Shown here: positions 10,924 through 22,381 of the stretch, in pieces
How positions within the stretch are numbered: the stretch's first letter is position 1
Layout of the letters: every line of letters starts with the position of its first letter
Assembly: GCF_000687475.1 (NCBI RefSeq)
Contig: NC_057319.1
Coordinates: forward strand, 2,842,001 to 2,906,000
DNA length: 64,000 bases
Reading direction: 5' to 3'
DNA from: Ustilaginoidea virens
Taxonomy: Eukaryota; Ascomycota; Sordariomycetes; Hypocreales; Clavicipitaceae
The notes under the pieces: model-generated
What the model was told of the DNA's origin: nothing
The model's input: the letters and a program-made list of their open reading frames with translations, nothing else
The model's database searches: none
Made by a program: the position numbers and the translations under genes

Positions 10924-12466
10924 TCATTGGCTCTTCATCGTCATGGGCTTGGTGCCAAGCCCGTTTTGGTTGCGGAAGAACAAGATGCCCTTGCCGGCAC
11001 CCTGGGCATCCGCGCTTGGTTCAACCCACTGGCACCAGCGGGCGCTCTTCCACAGGGCGCGGATGAAACCCTTGGGTCCGTCCTTGGTGTCGGATCGGTA
11101 GTGCTTGCCCATTATTGGCTTGATGGCCTCGGTAGCCTCGTCGGCGTTGTAGAAGGGAATGGAGCTGACGTAGTGGTGCAGGACGTGGGTCTCGATGATG
11201 CCGTGGAGCAGGTGTCGGCCAATGAAGCCCATCTCACGATCAATCGTCGCAGCGGCGCCACGGACATAGTTCCACTCCTCGGCGGTGTAATGGGGAAGGG
11301 TGGGGTCGGTGTGCTGGAGGAAGGTGATGGCGACTGCATAAAACGTTGCCTTCTGTCAGCACAGATTTTGCCAGCCTCACACCGGGAACGAAAAATAGAA
11401 ATAAAAATGATAAAAAAAAAAAGAAGAAGCAAAGCTTACCGAGCCAGTGGTTGACCCAAAGATACGGGAGAAAATACCAGACGGCCATGTTGGCCCATCC
11501 GAATCGGTTGCCGAGGTAGGCAAGAGCAGCAAACGCATAGGCCAGGCCAATGTCCGACAAGACAATGTACTTGGCGTGCTTGTTGTCAAAGATGGGGCTT
11601 CGCGGATCAAAGTGGTTGACGCCGCCGCCGCCGCCGTTCTTCTTGCCCTTGCCGCGACCCTCGCGCTGGCGCTCGTGGAAGTTGTGGCCGGTGACGTTGG
11701 TCAGCAGGTACTTGGGCCATCCGATGAGCTGCTGGCCGACGAGGTGCAGCAACGTGTAGGCCGGAGTCTCCTCGCAGAGCTCGCCGAGCTCGTGGACCGC
11801 TCGGCCGATGCGACCGGCATGCTGCTCCCGGGTACGCGGGACGAAAACCATGTCGCGCTCCATATGGCCGGTGGCCTTGTGGTGTGCGCTGTGGGAGAAC
11901 TTCCAGCTAAAGTAGGGGACGAGGAGGGCCGAGTGGAGGACCCAGCCCGTCAAGTCATTGACCAAGGTGGACGGCGAAAAGGCGCCGTGGCCGCACTCGT
12001 GAGCAATGACCCAAATACCGGTTCCGAACAGACCCTGGAGAACGGTGTAAAGACCCCACAGGACGAATCGGAGAGCAGCCGAGGGGATGCTGTCGGGCGT
12101 CACGTAGTTGTGGAAGACGTAAAAGGTCGTGGCGAGGCAAGCCAGGTCGCGGAGAATGTAGGCATATCCCTTGATGGCAGAGCGCTCGAAGCAGTGCTTG
12201 GGAATGGCATCTCGAATGTCCTTGATGGTGAAATCTGGGGGGGTAAAGGTGTTTCCATACGTGTCGACAAGGTTGACGTACTCGTCCTTGTCGTCGCTCA
12301 CGTCGAGGGAGGAGAGCGACGAGAGCGAGGTGGACGAGGCCGAGGGTCGAGGAGAGTCGGCGGGGGTAGCGCCGGCAGACGACTCGTAGTCCGAGACGGT
12401 GGCCGCCGATGTTGCTGTGCGCCGCAGGACGGGGTTCATTGGCAACGCAGAAGTAGCAGAGGCCAT
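10924..12466 (-). CDS. Membrane fatty-acid desaturase, delta-12 type
   Basis: Endoplasmic-reticulum di-iron desaturase that most likely introduces the delta-12 double bond into oleate to make linoleate. Two exons, 11440-12466 and 10924-11333 on the minus strand, with a 106-nt intron (11334-11439) that splits a Val codon. The product is 478 residues. Three histidine boxes are present: HECGH (156-160), HSAHH (192-196) and HVLHH (392-396). Several hydrophobic segments flank them. The first 60 residues are Ser/Thr-rich and probably cytosolic. A short basic, Gly-rich insert (GKGKKNGGGGG) precedes NHFDPRSPIF. Omega-3 desaturases share the same boxes, so regiospecificity is inferred. A T35 run lies about 185 bp upstream of the start codon. 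Confidence 0.9.
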
Positions 12467-12645
12467 GTTGCGCGGGTCGTCGTGATTGCTGTGATGGTTT
12501 GTGAGGAGGGGACTGGTTCAAGGAGAACAATTGAGCCAGCAACGGGCACCAAGAAGAGCACAATGGCAAAAAGGCGAGCAGAGACGAAAGAAACACCAGG
12601 CCTGCTTGCTGCAACAGGAGATGATAAGACGTCTTTTTCTTTTTG

Positions 12646-12688
<43 letters not shown>

Positions 12689-13160
12689 TTTGTTCTTTTT
12701 GTTGGGGTACCAGGGTCGTGGGGCCAGCTAGCGGATAGGCACCGGCAGAGGGGGGTGTTTTTGTCTACAGCAAAGGATGGAAAAAAAAAAAGGGGGGGGG
12801 AAAAAGGGGAAAGCAAGAATCGGTGTGTCGAGTCAAGGGTATCTCGTCAGGGGCGGAAACGGCAAATTTCAGCTGCAAAATACAGTCAGCCTTGGTCGTA
12901 ATCTTGGTTTTTGCAACCTCGTCCTTTCACGTCTCAACGCCAGGTAGGGGAAGCAGCGGGGGTTAGGGGTTTTTTCGGGACCCATTCACCTCTGTTCTTT
13001 GCACCGAGTATTACTGGAGGGACGGTCTGAAATAAAAACGCAATGATGGAATCCGGGGGGCAAGTTGTCGGGGTAGGGATACGGATAGACTGAAGAAGAA
13101 CTGGCCAAGCTCGTTGTTAGATTTGGCCTGGCCTTGCCCGTGCTCTGCCAGATTTGGCTC

Positions 13161-13244
13161 AGGGGTGGCCAGGGGTGGTCCAGGGGTGGCCCAGGGGGTG
13201 GCCCAGGGGTGGCCCAGGGGGTGGCCCAGGGGGTGGCCCAGGGT
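13161..13244. repeat. G-rich minisatellite, GGTGGCCCAGGG-type units
   Basis: About seven degenerate 11-13-bp units of the form GGTGGCCCAGGG follow one another. Runs of three to five G recur on the plus strand, so quadruplex folding is possible. Confidence 0.85.
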
Positions 13245-13625
13245 TTTCAATGGGAGTGGGGGTAACCCGAGGTCACCCCCTTGGCCAACGAACGTGAGCA
13301 CAACAGATTGCGGACTCGTGGCATCCCAGATAAGCGCAATCGACACTTTCTGCACTGTCACGCACTCATTTTTGTTTTTCATTGCCTTGCTACTCCGTAC
13401 TCCGTACTGTCGCTTTCTGCAGTCGGTTTCGTGAGGCAAACGGCGGTACCGTGAGGCCTGTGCTGTGGAGCCCAATCGGCCTCCAAAGTTCAGACGTCGT
13501 GGGCCACCATGTCAGCTGGTACCTAGTGCCTTCCCTTGACCGTTTCTGCCCTTTGGGAACCCCGGCAGGAACAACGGTGCCACGACAAGTAGAGGTACCG
13601 ATTGGCAACGAGGCGCTACCGGAAA

Positions 13626-13685
13626 TGTACCTTAGGTACCTAGGTACCTCCTACCTACTACCTGGTAGGTACCTTAGGTACCTAA
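13626..13685. repeat. GGTACC/CCTAGG palindromic repeat cluster
   Basis: Interleaved TACCTTAGG, TACCTAGG and GGTACC words form near-palindromes over about 60 bp. Similar clusters lie at 14511-14523, 21090-21120, 40611-40645 and 43024-43058, and inside the MITE at 2303-2340 and 2398-2428. Confidence 0.75.
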
Positions 13686-14125
13686 ACGTCAATGCATGCT
13701 ACGACAGTTTCAGCCAGATTTGCCATTCCGCAATCATGGTGCAACCAAATTTCTCCGAGAGCATGACCATCAATGTCACCTTGATGTTTGTTCCATTAGA
13801 GGGAGGGATTCGGGACTGCAGATGGCCAGGCCAGCCTGCCGCGAGGCTCTCCAGCAGTACACGCAACCTTGCAACCCTACCCTACAGGTACCAGGTAATG
13901 GAGTCTGGGGTTCCAGAAGTACTTGCGCTTGGTTGCAGGTAGATGTGGGCCGGTCGGTACTGGGAAGTTGGACAAAAAAGGCAGCAGGAGCAGGGGGTGA
14001 ACGCAGCAAACAGACACAAGGGGCAGCCCCTTCCCTATTGGCCTGCCAGGGCCTTTTTGACCTCTGGAGTAGTCTGAACCCTTCTTTTTGAATTGATAAG
14101 AATTTTTCATCTCATCAACCCCAAA

Positions 14126-14159
<34 letters not shown>

Positions 14160-14225
14160 CCGGTGCCGCGGCTGGATGCAAGGACAAGCCCGACTTTTCT
14201 GTGACGGTGGCACGCGCCATCATCG

Positions 14226-14260
<35 letters not shown>

Positions 14261-15598
14261 CTCTTCCAAGACGGTCGGCCAAATCTGCAAGTGGCCGCCC
14301 TGTCTCAACCCACGCTCAGCCACGGGCACGGGGATGGAGCCGCCCCCAAGCATGTGAAGCAGCCGACGCCGATAGATCGGCGCACCAGCCAGTGTGCTGG
14401 ATGCACTGTACTTCGTAGGCTGCTTCCAGTCCTTTTCTGGTGCACTACTGCATACTACGTGTGTCGGCCTGACCTTGCAGTCCGCTTTTGCAGCTTCGGA
14501 CAGCTAAGCTACCTAGGTACCCAACCTACGAATGTCTCGGAGAGGGAAGAAATGTCCAGTCCGACTTGGGTCGACTTGGGTGCTTAGGTGCAGCGCGATA
14601 TGCTACCGAGTCCGGACTCGCCGAGTGCACTCTGTATTTCGCTCCATGTTTCAAACCGGCCGCCTTGGCCATGCAATGCAATTGACGCAAGTGGCGAGCT
14701 GAGCAACCTTGCTGCGTACCTCGAGCCTCCAACCCGTACCGCGGTCAATCACCTTGGGGCATGGCATGTTTGACGGGATAAGCTAACCCGGCAGCGCTGC
14801 GCTGCGCCCGAACGCAGGAGCATCAAGGTCTGCCGTCTGACAGAGTTCTTTTGCCCGCCAAGTGCCATGCATTGACCAAAACCAACCGTTCTCTCCCCAT
14901 CACATGCCGAACAAGATGTTGGCCGCCACGGGGTGGACAGCCGTCAGCCAATGCTGCCTCCTCCTCACATGCCGTGCCTGTAGCGCCTGAAGTTCGGCAA
15001 CAGCTTGTGCAGTAGGTAGTGCCTTGCGGTGCAGTGGTGAGTCGTGACCTTTTCTGTTGGGAAATTTGTTGGGCTAAGGAGACATGGGCCCGCCCAGATG
15101 CCGCCTCTTGAAGGGCCCTGACCTGAGCTCCACAAGCTCTCACTCGACTTGTCATAGTATCCGACCGGCTTTTTGACCAAGATGGCAATCATTGACTGCC
15201 AAGCCACGAGATGGACTCATGCGCTAGGGCGTGCCGATGCAGTTGGCGCCATGTGTCTTTCCAACCGCCTTGGTACGACACATTCCATAGGTGGCGAAGC
15301 CACCAAGTCGCTGCGGGAAGCAAAACGCAAGGGGTAGGGGGGGGCGCCCATGGCTCCTGTTGGCCTACATGCTCAACCGAGTCATGATTCGAGCGCTCTG
15401 GCGTGAGGCGACAAACACACCTGTCAGGAACAGACAGCAACAAGATGTAGGCACGCCAATGGATAGCACACACTTACAGTTTGACACGGCAGAACGGGGT
15501 ACTCTTGCCGTGATCGGTTTCGTATGCTTTCACCATCGGCAACATGTGGTCTACACGCGGACAGATGGCTGGCGTGAATGACAGCGGCTCTCCTATTC

Positions 15599-15647
15599 GC
15601 CGCTCTGCTGACGCCGCTCTGCTGACGCCGCTCTGCTGACGCCGCTG
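15599..15647. repeat. 14-bp tandem triplicate
   Basis: Three perfect copies of GCCGCTCTGCTGAC followed by half a unit. No coding context. Confidence 0.85.
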
Positions 15648-16463
15648 CCCTGAATGGCAACCATCAGTTGAGCAGACAGCCTTGCTCGTATCATGACGCC
15701 AGGGCAGGGCCTAGCCCAGACGTAGGGCGAAGGAGCATTGCGCAACTACGGCAGCTCGGACGGCAACGTCAGCCCAAAACAGCCCCGGCCGCATCACCAA
15801 GACACCCATCTCCTCCCCGGCATGAATGGCATGAAGCGAATCGCGCGTCCAAGCTGCCCCCGGGGTCAGCGGATCTCGCTCCTCCATCGGCTCGTCCATG
15901 ACCCACTGCTTGCCAGCCGGCCGGCCACAGCGAGTCGCCGCCTTAGGTCCGGGCCGTCCCCGCAGGTAAAGCAGCCCGGCAGCCCGGCAGCCCGGCGGCC
16001 CCGTTCCGCTGCTCGAGCTTGACCTTGCTGAGGGCTCCGTGGTCGAACAAGCCGGCGTCACTCTCGGAGGATAAAGCCGCCAGCACCCCACCCCCGCGGA
16101 CCAAAGTAGTCACGGCTTGACAACAATGATCTTGTCCCGTGTTGGTCGGCCATGCTGACGGCCGCGCCGGCGTGCGGACTCGTGCGGACTCGGGCTGCCG
16201 TCGTGAAAGAAGGCTGCTCTGCGAAGAGGCCCCCTCGCGGCAGGGGCAGCAAGCACCTCGGCAGCAGCCTCATCCTGCCGTCCGGCCCGAACCCAAAGTG
16301 CAGCTGGGTGCTGAACCGCAGTCACCCAGTCCTCCTGTGCACGCGGGCAACCCTTTCGGTATCCCACGGTGCCCCCCGCTGCAGCGTCCGCCCAGGCAGT
16401 CGTGACGGCACTGCCGAGGCTTGGCGCGCACGAGATGGCTACTGGCAATGTTGGTGTGCTCTT

Positions 16464-16500
<37 letters not shown>

Positions 16501-17252
16501 CACACACAACGGCTTCAGAGAATGGCCAACTCTGCACCGGCATGTCCTGAGAGGACCAGCACGTCATGGTCGCTAGCTCAACAACCAACGAGAAAAAACA
16601 CCAAACGTGCCTACACGATACGGACGCGGTAGCGGGTTGGTACATACTGGTACATAGGAGGTTTCGGGCAGATACTACGGCAGCTAAGTGATGACGACGG
16701 TGTAGTCGACCGCCAGCATCGTAGCGGCGAGTCTGGAGCAGTACGGATCAGAGGTCAGGTGGGAAAAAAGGTAAAAAAAAAAAAAAAGCTCAAATAGAAT
16801 TAATGCTCGCCCGATCCAACAAGCGTGTCCAAAGCCCCGGACGGTAAGAGATCCAAAAAATAAAAAAAAATAAAAAAAAAATCGAAAGCTATATACTCAT
16901 GACTCGCCGCTATACTGTCATGTCAACCTGCGCTTCGAATCGGATGGCTATATCCCCCCCTGGTTCGACCCAGTTGCCAAGACGGCGGCCAGTCTTTTCC
17001 TTCTCTCTGCCTCTGCTGGCGAGTAGGAATGACCGCGGCGCGCCAACGCCAATGTCCCGCCGCCCGTCTAAAAAGAACGAAAAAAAAAAACCTTGATATA
17101 CATGAAAACGCTTGTTTTAATTAGGGAAAATTTTCTGAAAAAAAAAATGAAAAAAAAAAAGTCGACACAGAACTAGTATGAGCCCAAGGCGAATGTTGCG
17201 CAACGAAAAGCCCTCGAGGAAAGTCTCCCCCGTGTCGGTTGTGCAGGGCAGC

Positions 17253-19528
17253 TCAGGCCTTTCCGGCTTCTCGGACCGCCTCCATAAAGCGGTCCTCTGC
17301 CCCGGCTTCGCCCACGGCCCGGACGGACGCGGACCTGGAATTCGACAGAGACATCATCTCCTTGACCTCACGCGCATTCTTGGTGCCGAGGAGAGCCATT
17401 TCGCGAGCAAGCAGCAGCGCCACTGCGGCGCGGACCAGGAGCGCGTCGCCCTCAAAGACGTAAACGTCCCACAGCCTCGCCGCTTCGTCAACGGCGAGAT
17501 GGCCCGTGAAGAGACCGAGAAACATGTCGTTGAGGTAGTCTTCCGGGGCGACGTCGTCCAGAGTTTTGGTGAGGTGGTTGTGGAGAGGTTGGGACTTGTA
17601 GCTGAGGGTCTGCATGACCAGATTGCAGGCCGACATCTGTGCCGTCTCGTCGTTGGTGTAAAAGGACAGCGGAAGCGGCCGGTTGAGAAGGTTGGCCAGG
17701 GCGATAAAGGCCGTGTCGGGACTGGGCAAATTCAGCAACAGCAGGGCCGCAATTGTCTGGAAGGAGAGCAGAGAAATGTCAGTTTTAGCGGCAGCAAAGC
17801 GGGCAAAAAAAAAAAAAAAAAAAACAGAAAAACAAGGAAAAAAAACAAAAAAAAAAAAAACGCAAAAAAAAGTCGCGGCCAGGGCAAACTTACGTTGGAC
17901 CCCGAAACGTAGCCAATGTCGCTCCTGTACATGGCGTATGCGCTGAGGATGTCGACCAGGGCCTCGTTGAGGGGCCCGGCAACCTGGAAGATTCGCAAAT
18001 CCCTCCAGGTTCCCTCGGCCGCGTCCTTGCGGATCCGCTCAAACCACTTTGCCCTTCTCGCGTCGTCGGAATCGGCTCTGCCGGCGCAGACCCGCTCTTC
18101 CAGATCGCGGGCACGCGCTAGGGCGGTGCGGAACGTGGTTTCCGTGAGGCCCAGCTCGTTGCCGATGGCGCGAGCCCACACCACGCCGCGGCTTCGCGGG
18201 GCGACGCCTCTCCACCACATGTCTCTGGTGCGTCTCTCGCGAACGGCCTCGTTCCACCGCGGGATAATGTCCTTGTCCCAGATGTGCATGAGGCTGTCGG
18301 CGTTGATGTCCTTGCAGACGGTCCGCGACCTGCGGGCGGCCTCGCGCCGCTCGTCCGCCTTGGCGCTCGCAGCCATCATTTTCTGGTACTCGCGCAGGTG
18401 ACGGCGCTCCTCGGCGGGATCCTTGGGAGGCAGCCAGGACGGTCGCGTGCGGCTGAGGACGGCCTCCTTCTCCTTGGAGATGGGGAGCGGGTCCACCATG
18501 ATGTCGGTTCGTCGCAGCGGCGGCAATTCCGGCGTCGACGACTTGACCCTCGACTTCTTGTCGTAGACTTGATCATAGGACATCTGGCTCGAGTTCCACG
18601 TGTTGGGTCGGGCGGAGCCAGAGGGGCGCCGCGCAGCATGCGGCTCCCCGACCTCGTCAGAGTGCTCCTCCAGCTTCTCCGTCAAGGCCTTGGCCTCGGC
18701 ATTCAGTTCGGCCAACGCCACTTGCCAGCTGTGGGCTCGCGTTCTCGAGGCGCTGGGAGGAGTGCGGTCTCCCGCACCCGATTTCCGCGCCGGCGACCGA
18801 AGACTTCCCTGCGCCTGAGAGACTGGAGGCGTGCCGTTGCCGATGCTGCGTACCCGTTCCTTGGGACCACCACGATCCGGCGAAGGCGAGGGGGACGGAG
18901 CCCGACTTGGGGGGCGTTCATGGGCGGGGCGGGGCGAGATGGGAACATTGTCGAGGACAACACCGTCGGGGATGTCGTCTCCGTCATCCTCGTCGCACTC
19001 GTGCTCCAGCTCCTGCCAGCTCTTGCGATGACCGTTGGCCTGCCAGCTCCTCGGACGGGGGTGAGGCCTGGCCGGAAGATGAACGTCCTTGACCTGCAAC
19101 GTCAGTCGAGGGCTGGTGCTGCGGTTTCGATGGGAGACGTGCAGCGCGGTTGCCGAATGGCCCCTGTTCAGCGCCAGAGGTCGTGAGTCGGTGAGGCCCG
19201 CAAGACTGGTGCTCCGCGGATTCGCGCTATAAATGTCGCTGTGGAGGTTTGGGAACGATCGCTGCGGCTTTGGCGCTGGTTTCCCGCCGACTAGACGGCG
19301 ACCAGCCGGAGATGTCAAACGACTGGACCCGGCGCGCATGTTCACCTTGAGGGTCATGTTGTCATCGTCGAGACCGATGTCTTCAAAGTGATTGACATCT
19401 GCCAAGACACTGCCGTCGTCGCTGTGGAGCGATTGAAAAGAGGATGATTTGGAGCTTTTGGAAGCCGTCATCCCGGGAGGAGAACCGGGACTGGGGAGGA
19501 TGTTGCTGACGACTTGTTCGCGAATCAT
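17253..19528 (-). CDS. TBC-domain protein, TBC1D12/14-like, without the usual catalytic fingers
   Basis: Member of the Rab GTPase-activating family, expected to act in membrane traffic. Two exons, 17894-19528 and 17253-17756 on the minus strand, give 712 residues. The 137-nt intron carries long T runs on the coding strand. Residues 1-400 are a Ser/Pro/Arg-rich, probably disordered tail. The TBC domain covers about 440-690: MWWRGVAPRSRG, AIGNELGL, AYAMYRSDIGY, NLLNRPLPLSFY, RLWDVYVFEG. These blocks resemble the TBC1D12/TBC1D14 branch. The Arg finger (IxxDxxR) is replaced by a stretch with Glu505 at the Arg position, and the YxQ glutamine is Ser542. GAP activity by the standard dual-finger mechanism is therefore doubtful. 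It may bind Rabs as an effector instead. Confidence 0.9.
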
Positions 19529-20404
19529 GGCTGCATCTCAATCGAGCATATGAAGAGAAAGCGGTCGATTACCGGCGGACGGAGGAGAAGAAAAAAATAT
19601 CCGTGACTTGCGGACGATTGGGTTTTCGCCTGAAATTCACAACCGAGATGCTGTCTCCAGGAAGGGAGGGGGGGGGGGGGGGTTCAATCGTTGTCGTGGC
19701 CACGACGACAGTCATGCACCCCAGCACCCCGAAATTAGATGGTGTGAAGGGGCTGATCAGACGTAGAATCGGGAGATGACGGCTTTGTCACGAGAGGCGC
19801 GGGCGTCCGGCGTGCCGAGCGGAAAGGGGTGAAGGATTGAACAAGCTCGAGGCGGATATCATGAAAAAATTATAAACGGAAGCAAACCGGCAAGAATACA
19901 AGAGCGAGCGAATGCGAATCTTTGACGGCTCTGAAGCAGCCGAGAGAGCCGCAATGTGGTGAAGCAAGCAAGGTGATGAATAAAAAGGAAGGAAGCCAGA
20001 AAAAAAAAAAGAGTGTTTGGTTTGGTTTGCATCAAGACATGGGACGGACAAACGAGAGTAAATGGCCAGCACAGCACATGTACTGGGAAGTCGATGACGA
20101 GGGAGAGGAGGAAGTTGCGTTGCGTTGCGTTGCGTTGCGTTGTGTTGTGTTGTGTTGTGCCGGGTGCAAGGCGCGGGTTTAGGCCATTTCTGCCTCTGCC
20201 TACCTGTACTCTGTACTGTACCTGTACCTAACCTCCTCCTACCAGCCCTGGGTATCTTGTAGCAGCAGGTATGTTGAGACCTCCTTGGTCACAGCACTGG
20301 CAGACCAAGACAGCTTGCAGCGTGCAGACAGCCGACTGGCAGTGGAGATGCTCCTGCTGCACGGCCATCCAAGCCACCGCAGGATTCGCACCGCAAACCT
20401 CAGA

Positions 20405-20437
<33 letters not shown>

Positions 20438-20527
20438 CGGCAAGTCGGTCAGGTCGGTCTCTGATCGGGGGCGATGGAGGTGTGGCCCTCTGACATGTGG
20501 GTGCCCCTCTCTCGATTCATATCAGGA

Positions 20528-20572
<45 letters not shown>

Positions 20573-22381
20573 CTGCACGGGCTGTTTGTTGTCTGCAGTT
20601 TTGTTCATCCCATTGCGTTGACTATTTCTCTGCCCTCCCTTGACTGAAAGAGGAGGTGCGTGGTAACTGGCTGCTAGGGAAGCTGGTAGGGAGGGCGCTA
20701 GTTAATTTACGGCCTAGCCACTTTGAGCCAGCAACCAGTCACAATGCACCCCGGCCGCCTATGGCGCCAGGTACGGGTCAAGGTCAAGGTCAGCAGCCAA
20801 TTTCATGCCGGAGCTTGGGAAGCCTTCCATCCCAAAGACCAATCAAACGTTAGCTCCCCGACGGCTGGCTGAAGCGGCACGCCAAACCTACTACCCACAA
20901 CGCCTAAGGCAAAAAAAAAAAAAAAAAAAAATTGATGATAAAGGGAAGAAAGAAAAAAAAAAAAAAAAAAGGCTCAGTTGATGGGGCACAACCCCATCTG
21001 TTATTAGCAAGGGGCCCTCCACTTCCAAGGGGGTGCCGCTGCTATTGAGCCATGCCTAACGAGTCACGACCTTTAGCTTGCCTCAACAGGTACCTACCTC
21101 TGCCTACCTGTAGGTACCTTACGTACCGAGCGTGTGTTAATCGGACTCGACGAGTTGCAACAATTACGAGGGGCATATCGAGTCAAGCGAAACCTGTCGC
21201 TGACCTGCCCTCTTTTTCTTGTTCTTATTCTGTTTTTTTCTCCCTTTTTTTTTCTTCCATTCTTTTTTTCCCCCCCGGATACGGCCGGAAATTAGGAAAC
21301 CTGTGAACCCAGAGCCAGCCATCATTGCCACTTGGGCGTCCATCCACAAGTCCACATGCGCGTGCCAACAATGAACATCCCTGCCCAGGCCCGCAGGTCC
21401 CCTGTTGCTCAGCGCCTCGAGGGATTCGACAAGGGACCGGCTGGACGTTGCCAACAAGGGCCCTGCTGGAAAAGCTGGACGCTGTGGCTGAGCGATTGCA
21501 ATCACCACGTAGTCCGTACATGACATGGAGGAGTCATCCAGTGTCGGCTCGTCTCCGACAGCATGCCATGACAGGCGTTGGCGTATTGCTCGTTCCAACC
21601 AGATGGCGACCAAGCCGCTCGGCACCTTGAAACAATTGATGAAACAATTGATGCTTTGATAACGCCGGCAGCTGGCCGATTCAAGTGGCATACCTACCGA
21701 ATGCACGGTGCCACCATCGCCTCACTCACTGATAAAAGAAAGCCTCGACTTGACGAGTTTGTTTTATCCATCGCGATACTAAAGGACGCTCTCCCACGGC
21801 TACATTTATGTTATGGCCAGGGGCTTGGTTTGCCTGCTGCTCTCCATCTATTCTCGGGGCAAACATGCATCTGCAACAGTCACCTGTCAGGTGGCATTTC
21901 AGGGTCTTGGCACCCGGTCGGAAAGAGGAAAGAAAAAAAGGACAAGACAACATGGCGGCGTACTGCTGGCGAAGAACACACCAGACTTGCACTTGACAAT
22001 TTGAGCGACTGGCTGTTTCAGGGCGTGGCCTTGGCCCACGTAGTTGTAAACGTCGCATCTGGGCGATGCGATGCGCTTGGTAAAAATGTGCAACGTGCGC
22101 CGAGCGTGAAAAAAAAAAAAAAAAGAGACAGACGAGAGCTTTCCGGCAGATGAAGAAAAAATGTACAGACTTGTTTCATGGGCAACGCACGTCGGTTGGA
22201 TACCATGGCCAACCCAGTATCAGCGTTCATGCAGCACCCATCTCATCCTTCATCACCGTGGTATCATTTACAGACTGTCTCCTTTTTGACTTTTTTTTTT
22301 TATTTTTTATTTTTTTATAAATTTATTCCAGTGATCCCATCTCATCTAGACCACCTCGCGGAACTCGCCCCTTTTCCCTGT
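19529..22381. other. Intergenic, 2.9 kb, no gene seen
   Basis: Promoter side of the TBC gene on the left and 3' flank of CCT2 on the right. It holds a G run (about 19669-19682), a GTTGC/GTTGT pentanucleotide array (20114-20159), an AGCC array (20404-20436), T41 (20532-20572), two A runs (about 20910-20970) and a GGTACC cluster (21090-21120). No credible coding frame. Confidence 0.5.
20114..20159. repeat. Pentanucleotide microsatellite, GTTGC then GTTGT
   Basis: Five or more GTTGC units pass directly into GTTGT units. A C-to-T change has spread through part of the array. Confidence 0.85.

Larger units (their letters stand above)
12467..17252. other. Repeat-rich intergenic region, 4.8 kb, no gene seen
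   Basis: No family-like coding frame on either strand. In order it contains T35 (12651-12685), a G-rich minisatellite (13161-13244), TACTCCGTA motifs (13391-13408), a GGTACC/CCTAGG palindromic cluster (13626-13685), a CA repeat (14133-14159), a TC repeat (14228-14258), a 14-bp triplicate (15599-15647) and A32 (16466-16497). The right end is the 3' flank of the TBC gene. Confidence 0.5.

Noticed and set aside
11447..12901. 484-codon plus-strand frame across the desaturase
   Set aside because: Antisense to the desaturase exons and runs into the T35 tract; no domain.
16955..16980. GGTTCGACCC, possible tRNA B box
   Set aside because: No A box or cloverleaf in the surrounding 100 bases.
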